Shown piece by piece: positions 51,671 through 60,808 of a stretch of 64,000 nucleotides of DNA. Numbering within the stretch: the stretch's first letter is position 1; each line of letters begins with the position of its first letter. The notes beneath the pieces are model-generated. The model was not told the origin of the DNA. It did no database searches and saw only the letters and a list, made by a program, of their open reading frames with translations. The stretch spans positions 120,518 through 184,517 of the forward strand of contig NZ_WTLI01000010.1 of the NCBI RefSeq assembly GCF_011421635.1, in the 5' to 3' direction. The translations under genes were made by a program, and so were the position numbers. Origin of the DNA: Paenibacillus turpanensis. GTDB taxonomy: Bacteria > Bacillota > Bacilli > Paenibacillales > YIM-B00363.

Positions 51671-52797
51671 GACGGCTCACCTTGCCCGCCTCCCGGGGCG
51701 CTGCTGCTCTCTAAAATTTCAATCCATTCGTTATACTCTGCTTTTAATTTATCGTATTCAATTTGCAGCAAGCGCAGCTTCTCAGCGAGGGAATCGTCTT
51801 CCAGCGCCGCGGCAGCTTCCGCTTGCTTTGCTTTTTGCTCTTCCTGATAAGCAGCAAACTGCTGCTGCAGCCGCTTGTTCTGTTCCTCCAGTGAAAGGCA
51901 TTGCCGCCTTGCTTGTGCCTCTTCACTCCGTGCTAATTCCAGCTCAGCTTGGAGGGATTGCAGCGTCTTGCGTGTGGAATCCAGCTCAGATCTCGCGGTA
52001 TCACGCTCATCCTGAAGATTTACTACGTTAAGATGCAAAGCCTCCATCTCCTCGCGCAGCGCACGAGCGCTCGCCTGCACCTGCTCCAGCTTCGCCCGCG
52101 ATTCCTGCTCTCCAGCCTGCGCCTTGTTCAGCTCGTTCCGCAGCGCATTGGCCTTCGCCTCGGTTGCCTCGCGTTCCCGCTTCTGATTGTGAAGCTTGGC
52201 TTGCACCGCTTCCAGATCCGCCTGAACCGCCCGCACCTTGCCTTGCGACGCTTCCAGCTGCTTCTGAAGCTGCTCAGCTCCGACAGCCGAAGCTTCCAGC
52301 TGGCGCTGGAGCCTATTCACTTCCTCGCGGGAAGCTGCGAGCTCAAGCTTTAGTGCGTCAGCTTCAGCACGGGAGGCCTCCAGCTCTGCTTTGGCGGACT
52401 CCTTATCCTGTAACGCTTGCGTTAATTCCGTCTTAACGGACTCCACATTTGCTTGCGCGAGTCCAGCCTGATCAAGTGCATTTTGCAGTTCAGCGTTCAA
52501 GCTCTTGATTTCTTCTTCGTATTTCTCCATCCCCGAATTACCGGCTTCATGGAGGCGGACCATCTCCGTTTCCGCCCGCAGCAGCTCATCGGCGACCTGT
52601 ACGGCTGCCAATACAGCAATTCTCTGAGCATCGAGCCGCGGATACCCTCTGGCTACTAGGTTCATCCGTTCATCAACGATCGCGGCGACCCGTCTGGTAT
52701 AGCTCGGTGTAGAGTTGCTGACAAGCTTATATGTTGTGCCGAAAATATCGACGTTCACTCGTGTCTTGTTTTCCGAATTCACTTTGTTTCCCACCAT
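51667..52797 (-). CDS. zapA: ZapA-type cell division protein with a long coiled-coil extension
   Basis: The first 90 residues are a ZapA domain (RVNVDIFGTTYKLV, TRRVAAIVDERMN, LDAQRIAVLAAVQVADELLRAE), which binds FtsZ and supports Z-ring assembly. Ordinary ZapA ends near residue 85-100; here about 280 more residues of uninterrupted heptad-type coiled coil follow, rich in Leu, Ala, Glu and Gln, ending with WIEILESSS. Start is uncertain: ATG at 52797 is only one base from GGAG, while a GTG at 52782 is well spaced from GGTGGG. It lies between pheT and cvpA. Confidence 0.8.
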   Translation of the reverse strand: MVGNKVNSENKTRVNVDIFGTTYKLVSNSTPSYTRRVAAIVDERMNLVARGYPRLDAQRIAVLAAVQVADELLRAETEMVRLHEAGNSGMEKYEEEIKSLNAELQNALDQAGLAQANVESVKTELTQALQDKESAKAELEASRAEADALKLELAASREEVNRLQRQLEASAVGAEQLQKQLEASQGKVRAVQADLEAVQAKLHNQKREREATEAKANALRNELNKAQAGEQESRAKLEQVQASARALREEMEALHLNVVNLQDERDTARSELDSTRKTLQSLQAELELARSEEAQARRQCLSLEEQNKRLQQQFAAYQEEQKAKQAEAAAALEDDSLAEKLRLLQIEYDKLKAEYNEWIEILESSSAPGGGQGEPS

Positions 52798-52835
52798 TCT
52801 CCGTGTGAATCGATGCGTGCGCTATATTGTGCCCA

Positions 52836-52902
52836 AAAGAAAAGGAGCTTCCTCATCGCCATCAATCGATTGCTTTCGATTTATTTCGATAAGGGAGCCC
52901 CT
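52836..52902 (-). terminator. Terminator of the pheS-pheT operon
   Basis: A 15-position stem (GGGGCTCCCTTATCG / CGATGAGGAAGCTCC with one mismatch and two G-U pairs), 28-base loop, then TTTTCTTTT in minus orientation. It also separates pheT from zapA. Confidence 0.65.
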
Positions 52903-52955
52903 ATTTCCTGCTATATCAATGAAAACAAGCTGAAAACCTGCTCAAAAAGCATAGA

Positions 52956-55409
52956 TTATTTTCGAAGCTCCGCCCCGTGTCTGCTTTCCAGTGCGGCAAC
53001 GACCTTGCCGTGGGCCTCGGCAATTTCTTCGTCCGTAAGCGTGCGCTCCGGATGACGGTATACGAGCGACAGCGCCACGCTCTTTTTGCCTTCGCCAATC
53101 CGCTCGCCCGTGTAAATATCGAACACGCCGATCGATTCCAGCAGCTCGCCGCCTACCTCGGCAACCGTCGCTTTCAGCTGGCCTACGGCAAGACCGGCGT
53201 CCGCTACAACGGCAATATCGCGGGTCACCGCCGGGAAGCGCGGTAAGGTGCGGTATGCAATCGTGTTTCCTGCGGCACGGTAAACTTCCGCCATATCCAG
53301 CTCAAACACATACGTATCGTCCAAATCAAAATCATGCTGCACCTGCGGGTGAAGCTGACCGATTAAGCCGAGCTCGATGCTTGCTTCTCCGGCAGTTACG
53401 CGGACGGCTGCCGTGCGTCCCGGATGATAACCCGGAGCCTGCGCCGCCTCAAAGCTGGCATTGTGAATACCGAGGGACGCCAGCAGCTTTTCGAGGACAC
53501 CCTTCAGGTCAAAGAAATCAACCGGGCGCGATTTTTCCGACCAATGCGGCTCCGAACGTTTGCCTGTCCACAGCGCCGCGGTTACCGTGCGCTCCTCCGG
53601 CAGCTTCGTCAATGCATCCTCTTCCGTCAAGAAAATGCTCGCCGTTTCAAAAATCGCCACGTCGTCCATATTGCGGTTTCTGTTATAGACAGCTACTTCG
53701 ATCAAATGCGGCAGCAGGCTGCTGCGGAGTACGCTGCGCTCTTCACTCATCGGAAGCGACAGCCCGATCGGCTTCAAGTTTTGCGTGTCCGCTCCAAGCG
53801 GACGGAACACCTCGTTCAGCCGCGGCTGCGTAAGCGAATACGTTACCACCTCGTGGAGGCCGCTTTGATTCAAGACCGTACGAATGCCGCGGCGGATCGT
53901 TTGTTCCTTCGTCAGAGCGCCCGGCGTCGTCACTCCGGTCATCAGCTCCGTCGGAATATTGTCGTAACCGTATAAGCGGGCTACTTCCTCGAGCAGGTCC
54001 ACATCGCGGGTAATGTCGGCGCGGCGGCGCGGCACCTTCACCGTAAGCTCCTCCGCCCCAGCCTTCTCCACAGAAAAGTTGAGTCTGCTAAAAATATCCT
54101 GTACTTCATCCATCGTCATGCTTGTTCCGAGGTATCCGTTCACACGCTCCAGCGTCAAGCTTAGGCTGACTTCCGCCGGCTGCGAAAGCTTCTGCTCAAC
54201 GATCCCCTGTGCAACGCGCCCGCCAGCGTATTGGCTCATTAGCGAAGCGGCGCGGTTCAGCGCGTCAATCACCGCATCGGCGTTCACTTCCTTCTCGAAG
54301 CGCAGGCTCGCTTCCGAGCGCAGTCCGAGCTGGCGGGAGGTGCGGCGCACCGAGCTGCCGGCAAAACGCGCCGATTCCAGCAGAATGCGCGTCGTGCCCT
54401 CTTCGACCTCGGAATTTGCGCCGCCCATCACGCCTGCGAGCCCGACCGGCTTCTCCGGATCGGCGATCAGCAGCATATGCGGCTCCAGCGTACGGTCCGC
54501 GCCGTCCAGCGTGACCAGACGCTCGCCTTCCTTCGCGAGGCGTACATGGACCGCTCCGCCGGCGATGCGGTCCGCGTCAAACGCGTGCAGCGGCTGTCCG
54601 TACTCCAGCATCACATAGTTCGTGATGTCAACGATATTGCTGATCGGACGAATGCCTGCCGCGATCAAGCGGTTTTGCATCCACAACGGGGACGGGCCAA
54701 CCTTCACGTTCTCGATCAAGCGGGCGCTGTAGTGCGCGCACTGCTCCTTCGCGTCAATCGTCACACTGATCGCTTCGCTTGCCTGCTGACCTGTAGTCTC
54801 CATGCCCTGCTCCGGATTCGGAAGCTTCACTTCACGGCCCAGAATCGCCGCGATTTCATAAGCGACGCCCAGCATGCTGAGCGCGTCGGAACGGTTCGGC
54901 GTAAGCTCCAGCTCGAGTACCTCGTCGTCCAACGAGAGAACATTCGTAATTTCCGTACCGACTTCGCTTTCGGTCGGAAGCACGAGAATTCCCTCCTGCT
55001 GCTCCTTCGGCAGCAGCTTCTCATTGAGGCCAAGCTCCTTCGCCGAGCAAATCATTCCCTGCGATTCCACACCGCGCAGCTTCGCGCGTTTAATATCGAG
55101 TCCGCCCGGCAGCTTCGCGCCAACGAGTGCGACGGGCACCTTTTGCCCTGCATCCACATTTTTCGCGCCGCAGACGATTTGCAGCTCCTCGCCCGTACCT
55201 GCATTCACCTTACATACATTCAATTTATCCGCATCCGGATGCTTCTCACGGGAAACGACGTGGCCGACAACGACCTTCGTCACCCCTTTATTCCGCTCCT
55301 CGATGACGTCGACCTCGATGCCGCTGCGAGTCAGCTTTTCCGCCAAGTCGCGCGCTGTATATCCTGAAACGTCCACATATTCGGACAGCCATTGATAAGA
55401 TACCTTCAC
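52956..55409 (-). CDS. pheT: phenylalanyl-tRNA synthetase beta subunit
   Basis: Beta chain of the alpha2-beta2 enzyme; carries tRNA binding and editing. 817 residues with the N-terminal tRNA-binding (EMAP-like) domain (VVVGHVVSREKHPDADKLNVC in two parts: VVVGHVVSREKHPDADK, LNVCKVNAG), the B3/B4 editing domain, B5 (RRADITRDVDLLEEVARLYGYDNI) and the C-terminal FDX-ACB domain. A GTG start follows GGAGTG. 27 bases behind pheS, under the same T-box. Confidence 0.96.
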   Translation of the reverse strand: MKVSYQWLSEYVDVSGYTARDLAEKLTRSGIEVDVIEERNKGVTKVVVGHVVSREKHPDADKLNVCKVNAGTGEELQIVCGAKNVDAGQKVPVALVGAKLPGGLDIKRAKLRGVESQGMICSAKELGLNEKLLPKEQQEGILVLPTESEVGTEITNVLSLDDEVLELELTPNRSDALSMLGVAYEIAAILGREVKLPNPEQGMETTGQQASEAISVTIDAKEQCAHYSARLIENVKVGPSPLWMQNRLIAAGIRPISNIVDITNYVMLEYGQPLHAFDADRIAGGAVHVRLAKEGERLVTLDGADRTLEPHMLLIADPEKPVGLAGVMGGANSEVEEGTTRILLESARFAGSSVRRTSRQLGLRSEASLRFEKEVNADAVIDALNRAASLMSQYAGGRVAQGIVEQKLSQPAEVSLSLTLERVNGYLGTSMTMDEVQDIFSRLNFSVEKAGAEELTVKVPRRRADITRDVDLLEEVARLYGYDNIPTELMTGVTTPGALTKEQTIRRGIRTVLNQSGLHEVVTYSLTQPRLNEVFRPLGADTQNLKPIGLSLPMSEERSVLRSSLLPHLIEVAVYNRNRNMDDVAIFETASIFLTEEDALTKLPEERTVTAALWTGKRSEPHWSEKSRPVDFFDLKGVLEKLLASLGIHNASFEAAQAPGYHPGRTAAVRVTAGEASIELGLIGQLHPQVQHDFDLDDTYVFELDMAEVYRAAGNTIAYRTLPRFPAVTRDIAVVADAGLAVGQLKATVAEVGGELLESIGVFDIYTGERIGEGKKSVALSLVYRHPERTLTDEEIAEAHGKVVAALESRHGAELRK

Positions 55410-55436
55410 GGTAACACTCCTTTCTTCTTCCCTAGA

Positions 55437-56468
55437 TTACGACCGCGCGAACTGGCGGAGGAAACGCAAATCATTCGTATAGAAATGACGGATGTCATCT
55501 ACGCCGTGCTTGAGCATGGCAATCCGCTCGACACCCATGCCAAATGCGAAGCCGCTGTACACCTTCGGATCAAAACCGCCCATTTCCAGCACCCTCGGAT
55601 GCACCATGCCGGAGCCGAGAATCTCGATCCAGCCCGTCTGCTTGCACAATCTGCAGCCGCTGCCTCCGCACTGATAGCAGCTCATGTCCACCTCTGCGCT
55701 CGGCTCGGTGAACGGGAAGAAGCTCGGACGCATGCGAATGCGGGAGCTGCCGAACATTTCCTGAACGAACTGAAGCAGCGTTCCTTTCAGGTTGCTCATC
55801 TTGATTCCCTTGTCAATGACAAGGCCTTCAATCTGCATAAATTGATGCGAATGCGTCGCATCGTCGTCATCCCGGCGGTACACCTTGCCCGGGGAAATAA
55901 TTTTAACCGGGCCTACGCCGCCGCGCGAAAGCATCGTGCGGGACTGTACCGGCGAGGTTTGGGTGCGAAGCAAAATCTCCTCCGTAATGTAGAAGGAATC
56001 CTGCATGTCGCGCGCCGGATGATCCTTCGGCAAATTCAGCGCTTCGAAGTTGTGGTAGTCGGTCTCGACCTCCGGCCCTTCCGCAACGGTGAAGCCCATG
56101 CCGATAAAAATATCCTCCACTTCGCGGATTACGCGGTTAAGCGGATGCGCCGCGCCGGATGCTGCGGGACGGCCCGGCAGGGAAACGTCGATCGTTTCCG
56201 CAGCAAGCCTGCGCTCGGTTTCCTGTTTTTCAAACGCCGACTGCTTTTCTTCGATAACGCCCTCGATGGCCGCCCGAACCTCGTTGGCAACCTGACCGAT
56301 CACCGGTCTTTCCTCCGCAGACAAACCGCCCATTCCACGCAAAATTTCCGTCAGTTGACCTTTTTTTCCAAGATACTTGACGCGAAGCTCATTCAGCTCC
56401 TGCGGTCCGGCCACCCGGCCAAGTTCCGCCAAAGCCTCGGTCTGCATCGATTCCAGCCTTTCCTTCAT
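55437..56468 (-). CDS. pheS: phenylalanyl-tRNA synthetase alpha subunit
   Basis: Catalytic chain of phenylalanyl-tRNA synthetase. 343 residues: an N-terminal coiled-coil tRNA-binding arm, then the class II core with motif 2 ([15 protein letters not shown]) and motif 3 ([19 protein letters not shown]), plus [20 protein letters not shown] active site sequence ([18 protein letters not shown]). The Cys-rich [12 protein letters not shown] segment is typical of Firmicute PheS and may bind zinc. AGGAGG precedes the ATG. Confidence 0.96.
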   Translation of the reverse strand: MKERLESMQTEALAELGRVAGPQELNELRVKYLGKKGQLTEILRGMGGLSAEERPVIGQVANEVRAAIEGVIEEKQSAFEKQETERRLAAETIDVSLPGRPAASGAAHPLNRVIREVEDIFIGMGFTVAEGPEVETDYHNFEALNLPKDHPARDMQDSFYITEEILLRTQTSPVQSRTMLSRGGVGPVKIISPGKVYRRDDDDATHSHQFMQIEGLVIDKGIKMSNLKGTLLQFVQEMFGSSRIRMRPSFFPFTEPSAEVDMSCYQCGGSGCRLCKQTGWIEILGSGMVHPRVLEMGGFDPKVYSGFAFGMGVERIAMLKHGVDDIRHFYTNDLRFLRQFARS

Positions 56469-56514
56469 ACGGATTCATCCTCCTGTTCAATTGCATTTTT
56501 CGCGAAAAAATTCC

Positions 56515-56850
56515 ACAAAAAAAGCCCGCAGTCCCCAAAGGGACGGCTAGGCCGCGGTACCACCCTAATTGCCCAAGCCTTGCATTCCCGGTACATCTTG
56601 TCACTAAGACAAGTGTTCCTTATACAGCGCTTGCGCCTCTTAACACGCAATGTAACGGCGCGTGAACCCGGTTTCCTCTACTGCTGCCCGTACGAGATGC
56701 TGACCGCACCTGAACGGATATGGTTCAAGAAAACGGCTCGGGAGTGAATTTCAACCGCCTGCTTCCGTAAAGCCGCTCTCAATCTCAGGCGGCTTTTCCC
56801 TGTCCGGCCGGGTCGGTTTACTTGTCTCCGTCATTGCCTTCATTTCGATG
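56515..56850 (-). promoter_or_regulatory. T-box riboswitch (pheS-pheT leader)
   Basis: The minus strand has the T-box core AGGGTGGTACCGCGG (56552-56566), a downstream hairpin with T run (56514-56548) and a Stem I whose specifier position reads TTC (56746-56748), a phenylalanine codon, followed by A. Uncharged tRNA-Phe should induce the operon. Confidence 0.87.
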
Positions 56851-57015
56851 AAAGTCAATTCATTACCAGTAATTATATGCAATCCTCCTTTCTGTTGCAA
56901 GGCAGGTTGAAAGCCCACGGGCGTTCATCCATAATAAGGGAAAATAGTGTTTCAGTAATAGCCTAATTTAATAGAAAAAAATGTCCTTATTAAACGGTAC
57001 AGGAGGCATATCGCG

Positions 57016-57948
57016 ATGAAATATCGGAAGCTCGGCAAAACGGATCTAAAGGTGTCGGTGGTCGGGGTCGGCACATGGCAGTTTGGCGGAGAATGGGGCA
57101 TGGATTTCACGCAGCCCGAGGTGGATGCTATTCTCGATCGGTCGCAGGAACTCGGCATTAACTTAATCGACACCGCAGAATGCTACGGCGATCATTTATC
57201 CGAAGCGTTTATCGGCGATTACATCAGCCGCCGCAAGCGCGAGGACTGGGTTATTGCCACAAAGTTCGGCCATAAATTCCATCAAAACTTTACGCGCGAT
57301 CAGGTATGGTCCACCGAGGACGTGCTGCAGCAGCTTGACGCATCGCTCAAAGCTCTGCGTACCGATTACATTGACCTGTACCAATTCCATTCGGGTACGG
57401 ATGAGGTGTTTGACAACGACGAGCTGTGGACCGCTCTGGATAAGCAAAAGCAGGCGGGGAAAATCCGCCATCTCGGCATTTCCATCGGCAGCAACGACAA
57501 CCTGCATCAAACGGAATCGGCGACGCGGGTGGGAGCTTCGGCGATTCAGGTAGTGTATAACCGGCTGGACCGGACGCCGGAAAACCGCGTCTTTCCTTCC
57601 TGCGTGCAGCAGGAGCTGGGCGTGCTCGCCCGCGTTCCGCTTGCCAGCGGTTATTTAAGCGGCAAGTATAAGCCGGGTGCCACGTTCAGCACCAACGATG
57701 TGCGCAACAATCACGATGCGGCGGCGACACTCACCAAGCTGGAAGAGGTACAGCGCATCCAGGAGCTGGAGGTGCCGCAGGGCATGGATATGGCGCAGTG
57801 GGCGCTTGCCTGGTGCTTGAAGCATCCGGCGGTGACCTGCGTCATTCCGGGCTGCAAATCGCCGGAGCAGGTCGAGGGCAATGCCGCTGCAGCGCAGTAC
57901 GCGCCGGAGACGCATCCGCAGGCGTGGAATGAGGAGCAGCAAGGGTAG
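57016..57948 (+). CDS. aldo/keto reductase
   Basis: 310-residue NADPH-dependent oxidoreductase of the AKR superfamily (TIM barrel). The tetrad is visible: Asp (NLIDTAECYG), Tyr (same motif), Lys (VIATKFGHK) and His (LYQFHSGTD); the cofactor region GISIGSNDNL and CVIPGCKSPEQVEGN lie toward the C-terminus. The substrate is unknown. AGGAGG precedes the ATG. A long RNA hairpin separates it from the downstream PhzF-like gene. Confidence 0.92.
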   Translation: MKYRKLGKTDLKVSVVGVGTWQFGGEWGMDFTQPEVDAILDRSQELGINLIDTAECYGDHLSEAFIGDYISRRKREDWVIATKFGHKFHQNFTRDQVWSTEDVLQQLDASLKALRTDYIDLYQFHSGTDEVFDNDELWTALDKQKQAGKIRHLGISIGSNDNLHQTESATRVGASAIQVVYNRLDRTPENRVFPSCVQQELGVLARVPLASGYLSGKYKPGATFSTNDVRNNHDAAATLTKLEEVQRIQELEVPQGMDMAQWALAWCLKHPAVTCVIPGCKSPEQVEGNAAAAQYAPETHPQAWNEEQQG

Positions 57949-57964
57949 CTTTAATCATCGCAGT

Positions 57965-58010
57965 ATGCATGTTGGGCGATGCATGAAGCAATGTATCGTC
58001 TAACATGCAT
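57965..58010 (+). repeat. 20-bp RNA hairpin between the AKR and PhzF-like genes
   Basis: Arms 57965-57980 and 57995-58010 pair at all 16 positions as RNA (two G-U pairs), and the next four bases extend it (GCAU/AUGU) to 20 pairs with a GAAGCA loop. There is no T run, so it is not a normal terminator. On the opposite strand the G-U pairs become C-A mismatches, so it favours the + transcript. Confidence 0.6.
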
Positions 58011-58066
58011 AAGCAAGTGCAAAACGTATAGAAAAAAAAGTGACACGGGAGAGGAAGCGGTTTTCA

Positions 58067-58939
58067 ATGAGTAAAAGACCGTTCGAGATCGTCGATGTGT
58101 TTGCCGAGCGCAAATATGGCGGGAATCAGCTTGCCGTGGTGCGCCATGCTGAAGGACTCAGCACTGAGGAAATGCAGCAAATTGCTGCGGAGTTTCATTT
58201 TTCGGAGACGACGTTTTTGCTTTCGGATACACCGGTGAACGGCGGATATCCTGTGCGGATTTTTACGCCGGCCGAGGAGCTGCCTTTCGCCGGACATCCA
58301 TCCTTGGGAACAGCGTATGTGATCCGCGAAACGCTGCTTGGCGGTAAGGCAAACGAGGTTACGCTTACTTTGAAAGCGGGGCAGGTTCCGGTTTCTTTCG
58401 CCGAGGACGGAACGGTATGGATGAAGCAGTTTCCTCCGGTTTACGGGAAGGTGCTCGAGGCATCCCTTGCCGCCGAAGCGCTGGGACTTGATATTTCAGA
58501 CATTGACGAACGGTTCCCCTGCCAAGAGGTCGCGACCGGAATCCCTTCCATCATCGTACCTCTGCGTACGGTAGAGGCGGTGACGCGGAGCCGCTTTCAG
58601 CTTGCGGCGTTCGAACGAATGGCCGCAGGCTGCGAGTCCAAAGCACTGCTTGCATTCGCGCCGGGCGCTCTAGAGGAAGGGCATGATCTCCATGCCCGCG
58701 TTTTTGTGGAGCTGCTCGGCATCCCCGAGGATCCGGCCACAGGCAGCGCGGCGGGCTCGCTGACGGCCTATTTAGCGAAGAATGAATTATTCGGCGGCGA
58801 ATCCTTTCATCTTTCATTGGAGCAGGGCTATGAAATCGGCCGTCCGTCTGTGCTGTATTTAAACGCAGTGCGCAGCGGCGATGCAATTGAAGTGCGTGTT
58901 GGCGGCAAAGTCATTCCATTTGCAGCCGGTACACTGTAG
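58067..58939 (+). CDS. PhzF family isomerase/epimerase
   Basis: 290 residues of the diaminopimelate-epimerase-like PhzF fold (two similar halves). Key features: VDVFAERKYGGNQLAVV with the conserved Asn/Gln, SETTFLL with the catalytic Glu, the GHPSLGTAYV motif, and the second-half DPATGSAAGSLTAYL. The reaction here is unknown; PhzF in phenazine synthesis is only one member. Start at 58067 (MSKRPFEIVDVF) with AGAGGAAG upstream; a GTG at 58040 is open but without a site. Confidence 0.88.
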   Translation: MSKRPFEIVDVFAERKYGGNQLAVVRHAEGLSTEEMQQIAAEFHFSETTFLLSDTPVNGGYPVRIFTPAEELPFAGHPSLGTAYVIRETLLGGKANEVTLTLKAGQVPVSFAEDGTVWMKQFPPVYGKVLEASLAAEALGLDISDIDERFPCQEVATGIPSIIVPLRTVEAVTRSRFQLAAFERMAAGCESKALLAFAPGALEEGHDLHARVFVELLGIPEDPATGSAAGSLTAYLAKNELFGGESFHLSLEQGYEIGRPSVLYLNAVRSGDAIEVRVGGKVIPFAAGTL

Positions 58940-58962
58940 GGGATTACACCGCAAAAGCAATA

Positions 58963-59012
58963 AAAAGACGAATCCACTCGTTCCTAACAAGAACGGCGAT
59001 TCGTCTTTTCTA
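58963..59012. terminator. Bidirectional terminator after the PhzF-like gene and the diguanylate cyclase gene
   Basis: AAAGACGAATC pairs with GATTCGTCTTT around an inner CGTTC/GAACG pairing; A run on the left, TTTT on the right. Confidence 0.75.
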
Positions 59013-59076
59013 TATGGAACCCCTTCACAAATCGCTTGTCAGCCGTGAGAGCGCCGTGTCCTGATAAAACGAAAGC

Positions 59077-60804
59077 TTATTTCATCCCAAGCAGACGCTT
59101 CACCTGCAGCTCCAGCTCCAGGGGCGAAAACGGCTTGCCTACTAAAGCGCCGACACCCTCCTGAAGAGAACGCTCCGCTTCCTTCCAATGCTTTTTACCA
59201 GAAATCACAATCAGCTCGGAAGCGATGGCTTTTTCTTTTCGCAGCTGCAGCAGCTTGCGGATCAAAGGCTTACCATCTTCACAGCAAACGCCGGCATCGA
59301 GTATACATAATTGAACTCGATTCTGCTCCAGACTCTGCAAAGCGGACTGGTCATCGCTCACTTGCAGTACACGTAAAGGCAGCGTACTCAGCCGGCTGGT
59401 GATGAATGAACGGAGCAGCTCATTACTTTCTACGACAAGTACTGTAGGTTCATCACCCCTATGCCGGTCCGATGCCGCAGCCTTGTCAACCTCCAGACCG
59501 TCCGCGAGCAGGACACGATTCCGTCCCTGTTTTTTGGCCTGATACATCGCTTCGTCCGCCAAAACGAGCCAGGATTCCGTTGACATATCGTTCGACCACT
59601 CGGCAATCCCTGCGGAAAAGGTGACGGAATAGCTTTGCCCCTCTGTTTCAGCTACCGGCGTATTTCGTACCGTCTCCAATATCGATTCCACAACCCGCTG
59701 GGCCTGGACCCCGGATGAGCCCGGAAATACGATGACAAACTCTTCTCCTCCAAAGCGCGCGAGCAGATCCGTGGAACGGATGCTGCGCTGCAAAACATGC
59801 GCGAGTCCCTGCAATACGAGATCGCCGATATGATGGCCATACGTATCATTGATCGATTTGAACCGATCGATATCGATAAAGGCAATGGACATCGAACCGG
59901 AATATCGGCTTACCCGCTGCTGCTCCATCGTTACCTGATGATCAAAATACCGGCGGTTAAACACGCCCGTCAACGGGTCGCGGTAGGCGAGCTGCTCGTA
60001 ATTTTTCACCCGATTCAGCAGGTTGAAGATTCTTGCTCCAAGCTCCTCGTATTGAAACGGCTTGGTCACATAATCATCGGCCCCGAGCGTAAAGCACTGC
60101 ACTTTATCCCGCATATCATCGCGCCCGGATAAAATAATGAGCGGCGTCCATTTCAGCGTCGGATCCCCTTTAAGAAATTCGAACAGCTTGTACCCGGAGT
60201 CCGGATACATCAGCAGATCCAAGGTGATGAGGTCATAGCTTTTCTCCCGAAGCAGACGTTTGGCCGTTTCGACATCGGCAGCATGGTCTACCTCGTAGCC
60301 ATCCATCTGCAGACGAATCACGAGCGAGCCGCGAAGCACATCATCGTCATCAATAACGAGCAGCTTGCTGCCTCGAATCGCAGGCACATGAACCCCGGTT
60401 TCAGCCATTTCATCCGCTTGACGAAATTCCTGCTCGCTAAGCTCCAGCTCATGCTTCAGCTGCAGCATGAGCTGCCTGCTAGCCTCAAGAAGCAGGGTCA
60501 GCTCCTCCGGCTTCGGGGATTCGCCCTTTTCCTCCTTATCGGAAGCCCATTCCCACTGCTCCACAAGCTGAGCGGCGGTTTGTCCGATCTCATGGTATCC
60601 GAAAAAAGGGGCCGAGCCCTTAATTGTATGGGCGAAACGATAAAAGGATGTGGAAAGCAAGGCGTGTGCATCGCCATAAGACGTCTCCAAAGCAAGCTCC
60701 ACCAAAATTCGATGCATTTCCTGCAGCTGCTTGGCAAACCCTTGGATAAACCGCTTTTTGCCTTCCATAAGCATTTTAGTCGTTCGATCCGGATGTTGAG
60801 CCAT
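59077..60804 (-). CDS. Hpt-REC-GGDEF-REC diguanylate cyclase
   Basis: 575-residue multidomain signalling protein. In order: a histidine phosphotransfer domain with His59 (FAHTIKGSAPFFGY), a receiver domain with Asp196 (LITLDLLMYPD), a GGDEF domain with active GGEEF at 352-356 and an inhibitory-site RxxD (RSTD, 343-346), and a C-terminal receiver with Asp503 (CILDAGVC). It should synthesise cyclic di-GMP under phosphorelay control. I chose the ATG at 60804, four bases after the preceding regulator's stop; a TTG at 60831 is possible. Confidence 0.92.
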   Translation of the reverse strand: MAQHPDRTTKMLMEGKKRFIQGFAKQLQEMHRILVELALETSYGDAHALLSTSFYRFAHTIKGSAPFFGYHEIGQTAAQLVEQWEWASDKEEKGESPKPEELTLLLEASRQLMLQLKHELELSEQEFRQADEMAETGVHVPAIRGSKLLVIDDDDVLRGSLVIRLQMDGYEVDHAADVETAKRLLREKSYDLITLDLLMYPDSGYKLFEFLKGDPTLKWTPLIILSGRDDMRDKVQCFTLGADDYVTKPFQYEELGARIFNLLNRVKNYEQLAYRDPLTGVFNRRYFDHQVTMEQQRVSRYSGSMSIAFIDIDRFKSINDTYGHHIGDLVLQGLAHVLQRSIRSTDLLARFGGEEFVIVFPGSSGVQAQRVVESILETVRNTPVAETEGQSYSVTFSAGIAEWSNDMSTESWLVLADEAMYQAKKQGRNRVLLADGLEVDKAAASDRHRGDEPTVLVVESNELLRSFITSRLSTLPLRVLQVSDDQSALQSLEQNRVQLCILDAGVCCEDGKPLIRKLLQLRKEKAIASELIVISGKKHWKEAERSLQEGVGALVGKPFSPLELELQVKRLLGMK

Positions 60805-60808
60805 AGTT

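Noticed and set aside
55392..56747. A 451-codon open frame on the + strand opposite pheS and its T-box
   Set aside because: It runs through pheS and the T-box leader in antisense, with Arg/His-rich composition typical of a shadow frame.
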